This document shows, piece after piece, positions 1 through 8,133 of a stretch of 64,000 bases of DNA. Origin of the DNA: Ichthyobacterium seriolicida (GTDB lineage: Bacteria > Bacteroidota > Bacteroidia > Flavobacteriales > Ichthyobacteriaceae); assembly GCF_002369955.1 (NCBI RefSeq), contig NZ_AP014564.1, positions 1,534,996-1,598,995 of the forward strand, written 5' to 3'. The position numbers and the translations under genes are program-made. Under the pieces are notes generated by a model. It did not search any database. It saw only the letters and a program-made list of their open reading frames with translations, and was not told the DNA's origin. The first letter of the stretch is position 1. Each line of letters begins with the position of its first letter.

Positions 1-409
1 AGTATCAGCTTGGAACGTAGGAGAATTAGACCATATGAAATTACCTCCTTGTCATATTTTGTTCCAATTTTACATTTTAAATAATAAACTGTCTTGTCAG
101 TTATATCAAAGGAGCGCTGATGCTTTTTTGGGTGTTCCCTTTAATATTGCTTCATACTCTTTGTTGACTGTCATGATTGCCCAAGTAACTGGTTTGGAAT
201 TGGGACATTTTATTCACACTTTGGGCGATGCACATATATATTCCAATCATATAGATCAAGTTAAAATGCAACTGTCTAGAGAGCCCAAAACTTTATCTAC
301 TATAAAGTTAAATAACCAAGTAAAAGATATTTTAGATTTTAAGTTTGAAGATTTTGAACTTCAGAATTATATGTGCCATGCTCCAATAAAAGCCTCTGTA
401 GCAGTTTGA
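1..409 (+). CDS. thyA: thymidylate synthase, C-terminal part (cut by window edge)
   Basis: Converts dUMP to dTMP with methylene-tetrahydrofolate in the cytoplasm. The frame is open from base 2, so the start lies outside the window; about 135 C-terminal residues are visible, roughly half of a normal ThyA. The Met at base 35 is internal. Diagnostic pieces in order are AWNVGELD, the catalytic-cysteine motif LPPCH, FQFYI, the phosphate- and nucleotide-binding [16 protein letters not shown], and [12 protein letters not shown]. The protein ends APIKASVAV, like the usual APxAV-type terminus. The next gene follows after 21 bp on the same strand. Identification is secure from these family-specific motifs. 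Confidence 0.96.
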   Translation, partial: VSAWNVGELDHMKLPPCHILFQFYILNNKLSCQLYQRSADAFLGVPFNIASYSLLTVMIAQVTGLELGHFIHTLGDAHIYSNHIDQVKMQLSREPKTLSTIKLNNQVKDILDFKFEDFELQNYMCHAPIKASVAV

Positions 410-430
410 TTATTATTTAATTTTTATAAA

Positions 431-751
431 ATGACAGATAAAGAGGCACAGGAAATAGGCGAAAGGGTGATAGATGTTTTACGCACTGTATACGATCCAG
501 AGATTCCAGTTGATATATATGAGTTAGGTCTTATTTACGATGTCAGCGTAAGTGAAGACAAGGATGTTAAGATTCTCATGACATTGACTTCTCCAAATTG
601 TCCTGTTGCTGAGATCATGCCTAATGAAGTAAAAACCAAGGTAGAAAATTTGGATGTAGTAAATAATTGTGAAATAGAGATGACTTTCGATCCACCTTGG
701 ACCAAAGAAATGATGAGTGAAGAAGCCATGTTAGAATTAGGAATGTTATAG
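431..751 (+). CDS. MIP18/DUF59 family Fe-S assembly protein (SufT-like)
   Basis: A 106-residue single-domain protein of the MIP18 (DUF59) family, which takes part in maturation of iron-sulfur proteins. Visible hallmarks are VYDPEIPVDIYELGLIYDV near residues 20-39, LTSPNCPVAEIMP with the conserved cysteine near residue 57, and the C-terminal FDPPWTKEMMSEEA. These match SufT/PaaD-like proteins, and the length is normal. It lies 21 bp after thyA on the same strand and may share its transcript. There is no suf operon in the window, so assignment to the SUF system is family knowledge and not context. Confidence 0.88.
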   Translation: MTDKEAQEIGERVIDVLRTVYDPEIPVDIYELGLIYDVSVSEDKDVKILMTLTSPNCPVAEIMPNEVKTKVENLDVVNNCEIEMTFDPPWTKEMMSEEAMLELGML

Positions 752-809
752 TTTTCAAAAACCTATATCAAGAAAGTCACATGGCTTAAAGCCCGAAAAA
801 AAACAATAT

Positions 810-1583
810 TTAACCTCTTAAAAAGAGATCAGTTTGTTGTGAAAAATCTTCAGGATTATCTGATTGAACCCAGTGTCCAGCATTTTTTATTTCAACTATT
901 TTACTATTTGGAAAGTGATGTTTTATTATCTCTGAATCAGCATCTACTATATAGTCTGATTTTTCTCCCGAAAGAAATAATGTTTCCTTTTCAAAAGAAA
1001 AAGAACTAGGTAATTCTTTTCCTATTTCGACTATTTCCCTCTCCAAGACTTTTGAATTAAATCTCCAAGCTAATAAATCGTCGTCTCCTCTGTATAATCC
1101 CTTTAGAATAAATTGTCTAATGCCATAATTTGATATTCTTTTTTCCATAAATTCCTCCGCCGATTTTCTAGATGATATATCCTCTAAAGGCATATCGTGT
1201 ATAGCATTAAACAGATCAGTAAAATTTATTTTATATTTCTTAGGACAAATGTCTATTACTATTAGTTTGCTTATCAACTCAGGATACATACACGCAAAAT
1301 TCATCGATACTTTACCTCCCATGGAGTGCCCCATCAAAAGTATATCAGACAAATTATAATGATCTATATACCTCTTTAAATCTTCTGTCATAACAGTATA
1401 ATTCATTTCATCTGAATGAAAACTACTGCCGTGATTTCTATGATCTACTAAGTGAACCTCAAAATATTCAGAGTTTTTTTTGCCGTATGTCAACCAATTA
1501 TCAGACATACCTAATAATCCATGTAAGATAACAAGAGGTTGCTTGCCGTTTTCAAATACTGTCGAGTGCAATATATCGTTCAT
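810..1583 (-). CDS. alpha/beta hydrolase (YbfF-type esterase family)
   Basis: A 257-residue cytoplasmic alpha/beta-hydrolase without a signal peptide. The oxyanion-hole segment is ILHGLLGMSDNW (residues about 19-30), the nucleophile elbow is GHSMGGK near residue 87, and the catalytic histidine is probably in NAGHWVQSDNPE close to the C terminus. The short HGLLG...NW pattern resembles YbfF-type esterases acting on short acyl or thioester substrates, but the substrate cannot be read from sequence. It is convergent with the DUF59 gene and lies 7 bp downstream of pdxJ, so it is probably cotranscribed with pdxJ. Confidence 0.85.
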   Translation of the reverse strand: MNDILHSTVFENGKQPLVILHGLLGMSDNWLTYGKKNSEYFEVHLVDHRNHGSSFHSDEMNYTVMTEDLKRYIDHYNLSDILLMGHSMGGKVSMNFACMYPELISKLIVIDICPKKYKINFTDLFNAIHDMPLEDISSRKSAEEFMEKRISNYGIRQFILKGLYRGDDDLLAWRFNSKVLEREIVEIGKELPSSFSFEKETLFLSGEKSDYIVDADSEIIKHHFPNSKIVEIKNAGHWVQSDNPEDFSQQTDLFLRG

Positions 1584-1590
1584 AGTTATT

Positions 1591-2304
1591 TTAATATAAT
1601 TGTGTTAAATACATTTTAATGGTATTTTCCAATCCGTTGTATATAGAATCAGAAATAAGAGAATGCCCAATTGAAACTTCTAAGAGTTGTGGAATGTTTT
1701 TACTGAAAAAATTTAGATTGTCTATATTCAAATCGTGTCCAGCATTTACGCCCAAGCCTAATTTATTAGCTATTCTAGCTGCTTGTATATAAGGCTTAAT
1801 AACGATATCTTTGTTTTGGTAATTCTTAGCGTATTGTTCTGTGTATAGTTCTATCCTGTCTGCACCTGTAAGGGCAGCACCTTCTATATCTTTTTCATTT
1901 GGATATACGAATACAGAAGTTCTAATATTATTCTTTTTTAGCTCACTTATTACCTCTGTCAGAAAAGATTTATTCGATACAGTATCCCAACCAGAATTTG
2001 AAGTTATGGCATTTTCTTCATCAGGGACTAAGGTCACTTGTGTGGGTTTGACATCTAATACTAAGTCTATAAACTTAGATATGGGATTTCCCTCTATATT
2101 GTACTCTGTTTTTACTTGATCTTTTAAATCATAAACATCTCTGTAGGTGATGTGTCTTTCATCTGGTCTGGGATGAACCGTTATGCCTTGTGCTCCAAAG
2201 CTCTCACAGTCGGCAACTACCTTGAGTAAGTTTGGAATATCTCCCCCACGGGAATTTCTCAACGTGGCGATCTTATTTACATTAACACTCAGTGTAGGCA
2301 TCAT
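1591..2304 (-). CDS. pdxJ: pyridoxine 5'-phosphate synthase PdxJ
   Basis: Condenses 1-deoxy-xylulose 5-phosphate with 3-amino-2-oxopropyl phosphate in the last step of DXP-dependent vitamin B6 synthesis. The 237-residue TIM barrel shows LSVNVNKIATLRNSRGG at the N terminus, ITVHPRPDERHI (conserved phosphate and active-site segment), VTLVPDE, GADRIELYTE, LGLGVNAGHDLN and the C-terminal ISIGHSLI-like VSIGHSLISD. Length matches the family. There are two adjacent starts (Met1 and Met2). It is upstream of the hydrolase and 11 bp downstream of the carboxypeptidase-regulatory-like gene on the same strand. Confidence 0.95.
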   Translation of the reverse strand: MMPTLSVNVNKIATLRNSRGGDIPNLLKVVADCESFGAQGITVHPRPDERHITYRDVYDLKDQVKTEYNIEGNPISKFIDLVLDVKPTQVTLVPDEENAITSNSGWDTVSNKSFLTEVISELKKNNIRTSVFVYPNEKDIEGAALTGADRIELYTEQYAKNYQNKDIVIKPYIQAARIANKLGLGVNAGHDLNIDNLNFFSKNIPQLLEVSIGHSLISDSIYNGLENTIKMYLTQLY

Positions 2305-2315
2305 ATAAAAAGCTA

Positions 2316-3074
2316 TTAATTTCCCTTTACCCCTTTTTTAGATAGCTTATAACTTTCATAACACTCTTTGAGAGATTGTATTATTTCCATGTCTGATAAC
2401 TCTAATATAGAAGACTTTGAATACTTACAGTAGTTTAATATCTCATTTATTTCTTTTTTAGAGACGCTAGACAATCTAGTTATTAGATCTTCGACAAAAT
2501 TAATATTTAATTTCTCTATGAAAGCCTGTTTTTTTCTTATCACTTTTAATTTTTTTATTTCATCATACCTAGAATTAAATAAATCGTATAAAAAATCTAT
2601 AGGTTGAAAAATAGTAGCTTCGGCAGGTTTGGGATTTCCTAGATCTTCAGAGGTTTTAAATCCTGGAAACTTTTTCAATGTTGATATATTCTTATCCTTT
2701 ATTTTTTTTACATCTATCTCTAGTATCCCTGTCAGATTATGTGAGATTAAAACTATTTGTCTTAAGTTAAAAGTTTTTTCAGATAGAAAAATTTTTATCT
2801 CATCTCCTTTAGACTCTTTTACAAGTACATGTTTAGTATAGTAGTTTATACCTGAAATTATCAAAGTGTCTCCAACAGAGGCATTTATAGTGAATTGCCC
2901 ATATTCATTGGCTATACTTTTTTTGTAAGTATTTGGATTCAAAATTTGTACACTTGGAATGGGCAATCTAGATATTGAATCTAATATTTCTCCGTGATAC
3001 ATACTATTTTGTCCCCTTAAATAGGTAATATTGCAGGTGAGTATAAAAAGTGATATTAAAAGGATTTTATTCAT
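2316..3074 (-). CDS. exported protein with carboxypeptidase-regulatory-like domain
   Basis: A 252-residue protein with a Sec-type signal peptide (MNKILLISLFILTC..., cleavage probably just before QNSMYHGEI). The mature N terminus is a CarboxypepD_reg-like beta-sandwich of the kind found at the front of TonB-dependent receptors and in stand-alone Bacteroidetes surface proteins: GEILDSISRLPIPSVQILN, then ANEYGQFTINASVGDTLIIS. The C-terminal 130 residues are lysine-rich and probably helical, and I do not recognise them. It is likely periplasmic or outer-membrane associated. It is first in a probable minus-strand operon with pdxJ and the hydrolase. No function beyond the domain is claimed. Confidence 0.8.
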   Translation of the reverse strand: MNKILLISLFILTCNITYLRGQNSMYHGEILDSISRLPIPSVQILNPNTYKKSIANEYGQFTINASVGDTLIISGINYYTKHVLVKESKGDEIKIFLSEKTFNLRQIVLISHNLTGILEIDVKKIKDKNISTLKKFPGFKTSEDLGNPKPAEATIFQPIDFLYDLFNSRYDEIKKLKVIRKKQAFIEKLNINFVEDLITRLSSVSKKEINEILNYCKYSKSSILELSDMEIIQSLKECYESYKLSKKGVKGN

Positions 3075-3188
3075 CTTGCAGGATAATTACAAATAATGAC
3101 TCCTCAATGCAGAACCTATGGGTTGTGCAAATATATCTTAAATTAAATACTCAGTGTCTACTCTTTTAAGGTAAACCAATGGTAATAA

Positions 3189-4538
3189 ATGGATAATAAT
3201 ATATTAGATTCAGTTATTGTGGGTTCAGGTATTTCGGGACTGACCCTAGCACACGAATTACATAAAAGAGATAAAAAATTTATCATTATAGACGAAATAA
3301 AAGATGTTGGAGGGATGTTACAAACCCAAGAAATTCAGGGTTTCCCTATAGATAACTCTGCTGTTTCGGCATCCATGAATAAAGAACTCTTACAACTTAT
3401 AAGGGAATTAAATCTAGAAGACAAAGTATTATATGCTAATAGTACTGCAAAAAAGAGATATATATTAAGATCGGGAAAATTACATGACATAAATTTTTCA
3501 ATACCTGGAATATTGAAATCTTCTCTGTTGTCTCTATCATCCAAGATTAGAATTTTTAAAGAAATATTTATAAAGCCATTTAATGGCAATTATGATGAAT
3601 CCGTAGCTCAATTTGTAAGTAGACGATTTGGTAAGGAGTTTTTAGATTATGTTGTAAATCCTATGGTTGCTGGAATTTTCTCTGGAGATCCAAAAAAAAT
3701 GAGTCTGAAGTCATCTTTTTCTAAAATCTACGATCTAGAACGTATCTACGGATCGATTATAAAGGGATTAAATAAGATTGCTAAACAACAAAGTCCTCTC
3801 AATAGAAATATCTTTTCATTTAAAGGAGGATTATCTGCTTTGACAAAAGCTATAAGCGATCAATTTCCTCCTGAGATAGTTCAAACCTCTACAAGATTAG
3901 AGAGTGTAGAAAAACAAAAGGATAATTTTATTTTGACAGTGGTAAAAAATGACAAGAGAAAAGTCATAACCACCAAATCTTTATTGTTGACAATTCCATC
4001 TCATAGAATAAGTAGAATTATAAAATGGTTAGACTTATCGAAAATTGATGATATTTATTATTCTCCCATAAATATTTTAACTCTGTGTTATAACAGAGTT
4101 GATATAAAACACCCTTTAGATGCTTTTGGTTTTTTAGTTCCTGAAAAAGAAAAAATGTCTTTTTTGGGAGCGATTTGGAATACATCTATTTTCACTGATA
4201 AATATCCAAAGGATAAGGTATTATTCACAATTTTTATAGGCAGAGCTAGAAATGCAGATAAATTGGCAAATAATAAAAAGCAAGTGATAGAAGATGCAAA
4301 ATTAGAATTTGAAAAAATAATGTGTATCGAGAGAAATAAAGAGGTCTTTACTAGAGTAAATTTAATAGAAAAATCTATTCCTCAATACGGTATTGGTCAT
4401 TCTAATATTATAGATTATATAGGTGAAATAGAAAAAAATAATAGAGGATTATATTTTTCAGGAAATTACATCAGTGGAATTTCCATAGGTGATTGTGTTA
4501 AATACAATGTAGAATTATCTGCAGAAAAATTGGCTTAG
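3189..4538 (+). CDS. hemG: protoporphyrinogen oxidase (oxygen-dependent, HemY-type)
   Basis: Oxidises protoporphyrinogen IX (or coproporphyrinogen III in some lineages) in late haem synthesis, using FAD. The 449-residue protein has the N-terminal dinucleotide fold VGSGISGLTLAHEL (GxGxxG at residues 12-17), then VGGMLQTQ, the PPOX-family stretch FGKEFLDYVVNPMVAGIFSGDP, a mid segment FSFKGGLSAL, and a C-terminal FAD-closing segment LYFSGNYISGISIGDCV. Length is typical for the soluble flavin family. It starts 114 bp after a divergent gene, so the gap should contain its promoter. The choice between proto- and copro-specific activity cannot be made here. Confidence 0.92.
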   Translation: MDNNILDSVIVGSGISGLTLAHELHKRDKKFIIIDEIKDVGGMLQTQEIQGFPIDNSAVSASMNKELLQLIRELNLEDKVLYANSTAKKRYILRSGKLHDINFSIPGILKSSLLSLSSKIRIFKEIFIKPFNGNYDESVAQFVSRRFGKEFLDYVVNPMVAGIFSGDPKKMSLKSSFSKIYDLERIYGSIIKGLNKIAKQQSPLNRNIFSFKGGLSALTKAISDQFPPEIVQTSTRLESVEKQKDNFILTVVKNDKRKVITTKSLLLTIPSHRISRIIKWLDLSKIDDIYYSPINILTLCYNRVDIKHPLDAFGFLVPEKEKMSFLGAIWNTSIFTDKYPKDKVLFTIFIGRARNADKLANNKKQVIEDAKLEFEKIMCIERNKEVFTRVNLIEKSIPQYGIGHSNIIDYIGEIEKNNRGLYFSGNYISGISIGDCVKYNVELSAEKLA

Positions 4539-4628
4539 TAATTGCAGTAAATCGTTAAAATTCTACTTCATTAAATGAATATTTTTGCTGTATATTCGTG
4601 CCGTGTCTAAAAAAACGAAATGTAAATT

Positions 4629-6032
4629 ATGAATAAGTATGATGTCGCTGTAATAGGTTCAGGTCCTGGTGGTTATGTAGCAGCTATTCGTTGTTCGCAG
4701 TTGGGTATGAAAACTGCTATAATAGAAAAATATCAAACATTAGGAGGTACTTGTTTAAATGTTGGTTGTATACCATCAAAAGCCCTTTTGGACTCTTCAG
4801 AGCATTTTCATAATGCTAAAAATAATTTTTCAGATCACGGAATAGATATAAGTGAATTAAAAGTGAATATCTCTAAAATGATATCTCGTAAAGATCAGGT
4901 TGTATCTCAAACTTGTGATGGGATTAATTTTTTAATGAAAAAAAATAAAATAGATGTATATCACGGCATAGCCTCTTTTAGTGATTCTAAACATATAAAT
5001 ATCTTAAAATCAGATGATTCTACCGAGCAAATAATGGCTGAAAAAACTGTCATAGCTACAGGTTCTAAACCCTTGGAGCCATCATTTGTAAAAATTGATA
5101 AAAAAAGGATAATAACCTCCACAGAAGCTTTGAAATTAAAGGAAGTGCCAAAAAATTTATTAGTCATAGGTGGAGGGGTTATAGGCTTGGAATTGGGGTC
5201 TGTATATGCCCGTCTAGGAGCTGAGGTTAGGGTAATAGAATTCCAAGATTCTATATTGCCTAATATGGACAAAAGTGTTTCAAAAGAATTACAAAAAAAT
5301 CTAAAAAAGTTGGGCTTTGAGTTTAGCCTTTCTCACAAGGTAAAGGAGATCGTATCTAATGGTGATATAGTTAGTGTTATAACTGAAAATGCCAAAGGAG
5401 AATCTGTAGAATTTAAAGGAGATTACTGTTTGATTTCTGTAGGCAGAAGACCTAATACAAAAGACTTAAATCTTGAAAATATTGGAGTTGAGGTAAATGA
5501 CAATGGGTGTATAGATACAAATGAATATTTACAAACTAATATTCCAAATATTTATGCCATAGGAGACGTGGTAAAAGGACCTATGTTGGCTCATAAATCT
5601 AGTGATGAAGGAGTCTTCGTCGCTGAGCACATATCTGGAAAAAAACCTCATATAAATTACAATTTAATCCCTTCTGTAGTTTATACTTGGCCAGAGGTTG
5701 CAAGTGTTGGTTTTACAGAGCAACAGCTCAAAAGTAATAATAAGAATTATAAAGTTGGATCTTTTCCTATTAGGGCTTTAGGAAGAGCCAGAGCTAGCGG
5801 AGATATAGATGGGTTAGTAAAGGTTTTGAGTGATTCACAAACTGATGAGGTAATGGGTGTTCATATTATAAGTGCAAGAGCTGCTGATATGATAGGAGAG
5901 GCAGTAGTTGCTATGGAATATCGCGCTTCTACAGAGGACATGTCTATGATATCTCATGCTCATCCTACTTTTTCAGAAGCTCTAAAGGAGGCCTCTCTAG
6001 ATGCTATGGGCAAGATAGCTATTCATATTTAG
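4629..6032 (+). CDS. lpdA: dihydrolipoyl dehydrogenase (E3)
   Basis: Re-oxidises dihydrolipoamide in pyruvate, 2-oxoglutarate or branched-chain dehydrogenase complexes and the glycine cleavage system, passing electrons through FAD to NAD. In 467 residues one sees the FAD motif GSGPGG (10-15), the redox pair in GGTCLNVGCIPSK (Cys42 and Cys47), the NAD motif GGGVIGLELGSVYARLG, the second FAD segment IYAIGDV, and the C-terminal catalytic dyad in HAHPTFSEA. All active-site residues are present. It stands alone, 90 bp after hemG; no E1/E2 genes are adjacent, so its partner complex is not shown. Confidence 0.96.
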   Translation: MNKYDVAVIGSGPGGYVAAIRCSQLGMKTAIIEKYQTLGGTCLNVGCIPSKALLDSSEHFHNAKNNFSDHGIDISELKVNISKMISRKDQVVSQTCDGINFLMKKNKIDVYHGIASFSDSKHINILKSDDSTEQIMAEKTVIATGSKPLEPSFVKIDKKRIITSTEALKLKEVPKNLLVIGGGVIGLELGSVYARLGAEVRVIEFQDSILPNMDKSVSKELQKNLKKLGFEFSLSHKVKEIVSNGDIVSVITENAKGESVEFKGDYCLISVGRRPNTKDLNLENIGVEVNDNGCIDTNEYLQTNIPNIYAIGDVVKGPMLAHKSSDEGVFVAEHISGKKPHINYNLIPSVVYTWPEVASVGFTEQQLKSNNKNYKVGSFPIRALGRARASGDIDGLVKVLSDSQTDEVMGVHIISARAADMIGEAVVAMEYRASTEDMSMISHAHPTFSEALKEASLDAMGKIAIHI

Positions 6033-6162
6033 GATAAAAAAAAATCATAAATTATGTAATAATTTACTGTATTTGTAAAACAATTTATAGCTTTGGCGGT
6101 TTAATAATATTTTTTTTTGTAAAAAAATACAGCAGCTAACCTTTTAGTTTTAACACTTTAAA

Positions 6163-6867
6163 ATGGAATTAAAAAAGAATCCAAAAGCAGACGTAGACAG
6201 AAATAGAGTTATTTATATACAAGTTGGACTCATAATTGCTTTGTTATGTACTTATATAGCTCTAGAATGGAAGACTTATGATAAGGTTATTAGCAGTCTT
6301 GGTGTCTTATCTCTTATGGAAGAGGAAGATGAGATTGTACCAATTACACAAAGGGAAACTCCCCCACCTCCGCCGCCACCACCGCCACCTTCTCAAGAAA
6401 TCATAAATATTGTAGAAGACGACATAAAACTAGAGGAAGAATTAGATATCCCAGATACTGAAATTAGCGAAGAGGAAGCTGTAGAGATAATAGATGAAGA
6501 AGAGGTAGATGAGGTATTCAATTTTATGGTTGTTGAAGATCAGCCTGTATTTCCTGGATGTGAAGACGTACCAAAAAAAGATAGGTATATGTGTTTTCAA
6601 AAGGGAATAATGAATTTTATTAGAAAGAACTTTGTGTATCCAGAGATAGCTAAAGAGATGGGAATACAAGGGAAAGTTATAGTTGGCTTTGTAATAAAAA
6701 AAGATGGAAATGTATCTGACATACGCGTTATTAGAGGAGTAGATAAACATTTAGATCAAGAGGCTATTAGACTTATCAGCAAATTACCACGTATAATGCC
6801 AGCTAAACAAAGGGGGAAGCCTGTTAAAGTAACATTTAACTTACCTGTATTCTTTAAATTACAATGA
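6163..6867 (+). CDS. TonB family energy-transducing protein
   Basis: Couples the inner-membrane proton motive force (via ExbB/ExbD) to TonB-dependent outer-membrane receptors. The 234-residue protein has one N-terminal membrane anchor (about residues 16-36), an acidic linker holding a run of ten prolines near residue 70, a Glu/Asp-rich stretch, and a C-terminal TonB domain: VYPEIAKEMGIQGKVIVGFV, IKKDGNVSDIRVIRGV, LPRIMPAKQRGKPV and VTFNLPVFFKL. This layout is usual for Bacteroidetes TonB. No exbB/exbD are adjacent. A MITE lies 26 bp after the stop codon. Confidence 0.93.
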   Translation: MELKKNPKADVDRNRVIYIQVGLIIALLCTYIALEWKTYDKVISSLGVLSLMEEEDEIVPITQRETPPPPPPPPPPSQEIINIVEDDIKLEEELDIPDTEISEEEAVEIIDEEEVDEVFNFMVVEDQPVFPGCEDVPKKDRYMCFQKGIMNFIRKNFVYPEIAKEMGIQGKVIVGFVIKKDGNVSDIRVIRGVDKHLDQEAIRLISKLPRIMPAKQRGKPVKVTFNLPVFFKLQ

Positions 6868-6893
6868 TAAAATCTTGTGCCATCATTATTTAA

Positions 6894-7100
6894 CCTGGAT
6901 TAATATTCTTATGAATTTCCAGGTTAAATCTATCGTTTTTATTCAGTGTTTATAAGTAATTGCCAATCTAACTCAGGTTATAAATAATGTGTTTTTATTC
7001 CTAATTTTTGGACTTTATCTAAAGTGCTTGCTTTTTGGGTAAAGCCCTTTAAAATTAACACTTTATATTCAAATTCAAATATAACTATGAATAATTTAGG
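6894..7100 (-). mobile_element. MITE of IS1380-type origin, copy A (207 bp, diverged)
   Basis: A 207-bp non-autonomous element bounded on both sides by TTAA (6890-6893 and 7101-7104). The ends are CCTGGATTAATATTC on the left and, read inward on the other strand, CCTAAATTATTCATAG. It aligns by eye in reverse orientation to the 210-bp elements at 22441 and 38077, sharing GAATATAAAGTGTTA and the pre-start block with GGAATAAAAA. It is the most diverged of the four copies and has no start codon in the position where the others have one. It codes for nothing recognisable. Confidence 0.75.
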
Positions 7101-7146
7101 TTAAAGTAATGTTAGTAGAGCTATATAGAAAAGCAGTCTTTCTTTG

Positions 7147-8119
7147 AGACACCATCCTGTAAAGAGTGTGTAAAGTTTATTTAGGATACAAAATCCTAGA
7201 TATTTAAAAAAACCCAATTAAAACTTTATACAAATGAAAAAAAGAAGATTTATTAAAAGATGAATTCTTAAAGCAATTCAAGACAGGAGAAGATCTGCTA
7301 TCATTTCTAAAAGATATTCACAGACGTGGTATTGAAAAGATTCTAGAAGGAATTAGATTCACATTTGGATTATTCTAAATATGAGCAGTCTAAGAATACA
7401 AATTTCTACAATGGCTATTCTACAAAGAATGTTAGGACATCATTAGGAGAGAGCAAGATTAAAGTTCCAAGAGATAGAGATTCTTCTTTTAATCCTATGT
7501 TAATCCCTAAACCTAGAGCTTATGGTTAGGGAAGAATGGATCATCTGCCTTTTTTGGATGAGCGTATTAACAGATTTAAAGGCTAGAGGAGTTGAGGATA
7601 TACTTATCACAGCTACGGATAATTTAAATGGCTTTACACAAACTGTAAAAAATGGATTTCTTGAATCCACAACACAAATATGTGTAGTATCACCCAATCA
7701 GGAATTCGAGCAGATACGTAGTATGGAAGGATAAAAAGATGTTTTTTAATGACATGAAATAAATATACAATTCCCCTACAAAACAATCCAGCTGAGGCCA
7801 GCCCTAAATGTCTTTTTGCAAAGACATGGGAATCTAAGTATTCCTATGCTGTTAAAAGCTGGCGAGATAACTGGGAGAAATTATCTGCTTTTTATGAATT
7901 TTCCGTAGAAATCAGGAAAATTATTTACACGACCAACTTGATCAACCCAGATTATTCATGGTTTGTATTTCAATTTGAATATAAAGTGTTATTTTTAAAG
8001 GGTTTCAACCAAAAATAACTACTTTATATATAGCCCAAAAATGAGGAATAAAAATATACCATTTATAATCCTGAATTCATCAATGACTACTTATAAATAC
8101 TGGATAAAGTGATAGTGTC
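7147..8119 (+). pseudogene. decayed IS256-type insertion sequence with broken transposase
   Basis: A mutator/IS256-type element reduced to fragments. The left inverted repeat (gacaccatcc...taaagagtgtg, from 7148) pairs with the one at the outer end of the relic at 41904. Transposase pieces occur in order but in shifting frames: MKK...DLLKDEFLKQF from 7234, HLDYSKYEQSKNTNFYNGY, VRTSLGESKIKVPRDR, then LKARGVEDILITATDNLNGF, and finally SYAVKSWRDNWEKLSAFYEF and [11 protein letters not shown] at about 7830-7942. The rest of the transposase is missing because a MITE (7946) and a deletion intervene, but gatagtgtc at 8111-8119 looks like the outermost right end. The open frame at 7522-7734 is one such fragment and not a gene. 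Confidence 0.85.
7946..8115 (+). mobile_element. MITE of IS1380-type origin, copy B (right end missing)
   Basis: Begins CCCAGATTATTCATGG directly after the IS256 transposase codons for TTNLI, preceded by tcaa (a degenerate TTAA). It matches the first 170 bp of the 210-bp copies at 22441 and 38077, then switches at gatag into the outer end of the IS256 relic. It therefore inserted into the IS256 copy, and its last 40 bp were lost afterwards. A 23-codon open frame starting MRNKNIPFI is shared with two other copies. Confidence 0.75.
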
Positions 8120-8133
8120 CTCTTTGAATCTTA

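Noticed and set aside
6088-6095. TAGCTTTG before tonB as a Bacteroidetes -7 promoter element
   Set aside because: It fits TAnnTTTG, but the only upstream TTTG is about 12 bp away and not at the expected 19-21 bp; no second line of support.
7522-7734. 70-residue open frame as a gene
   Set aside because: It is an internal fragment of an IS256 transposase flanked by further fragments in other frames.
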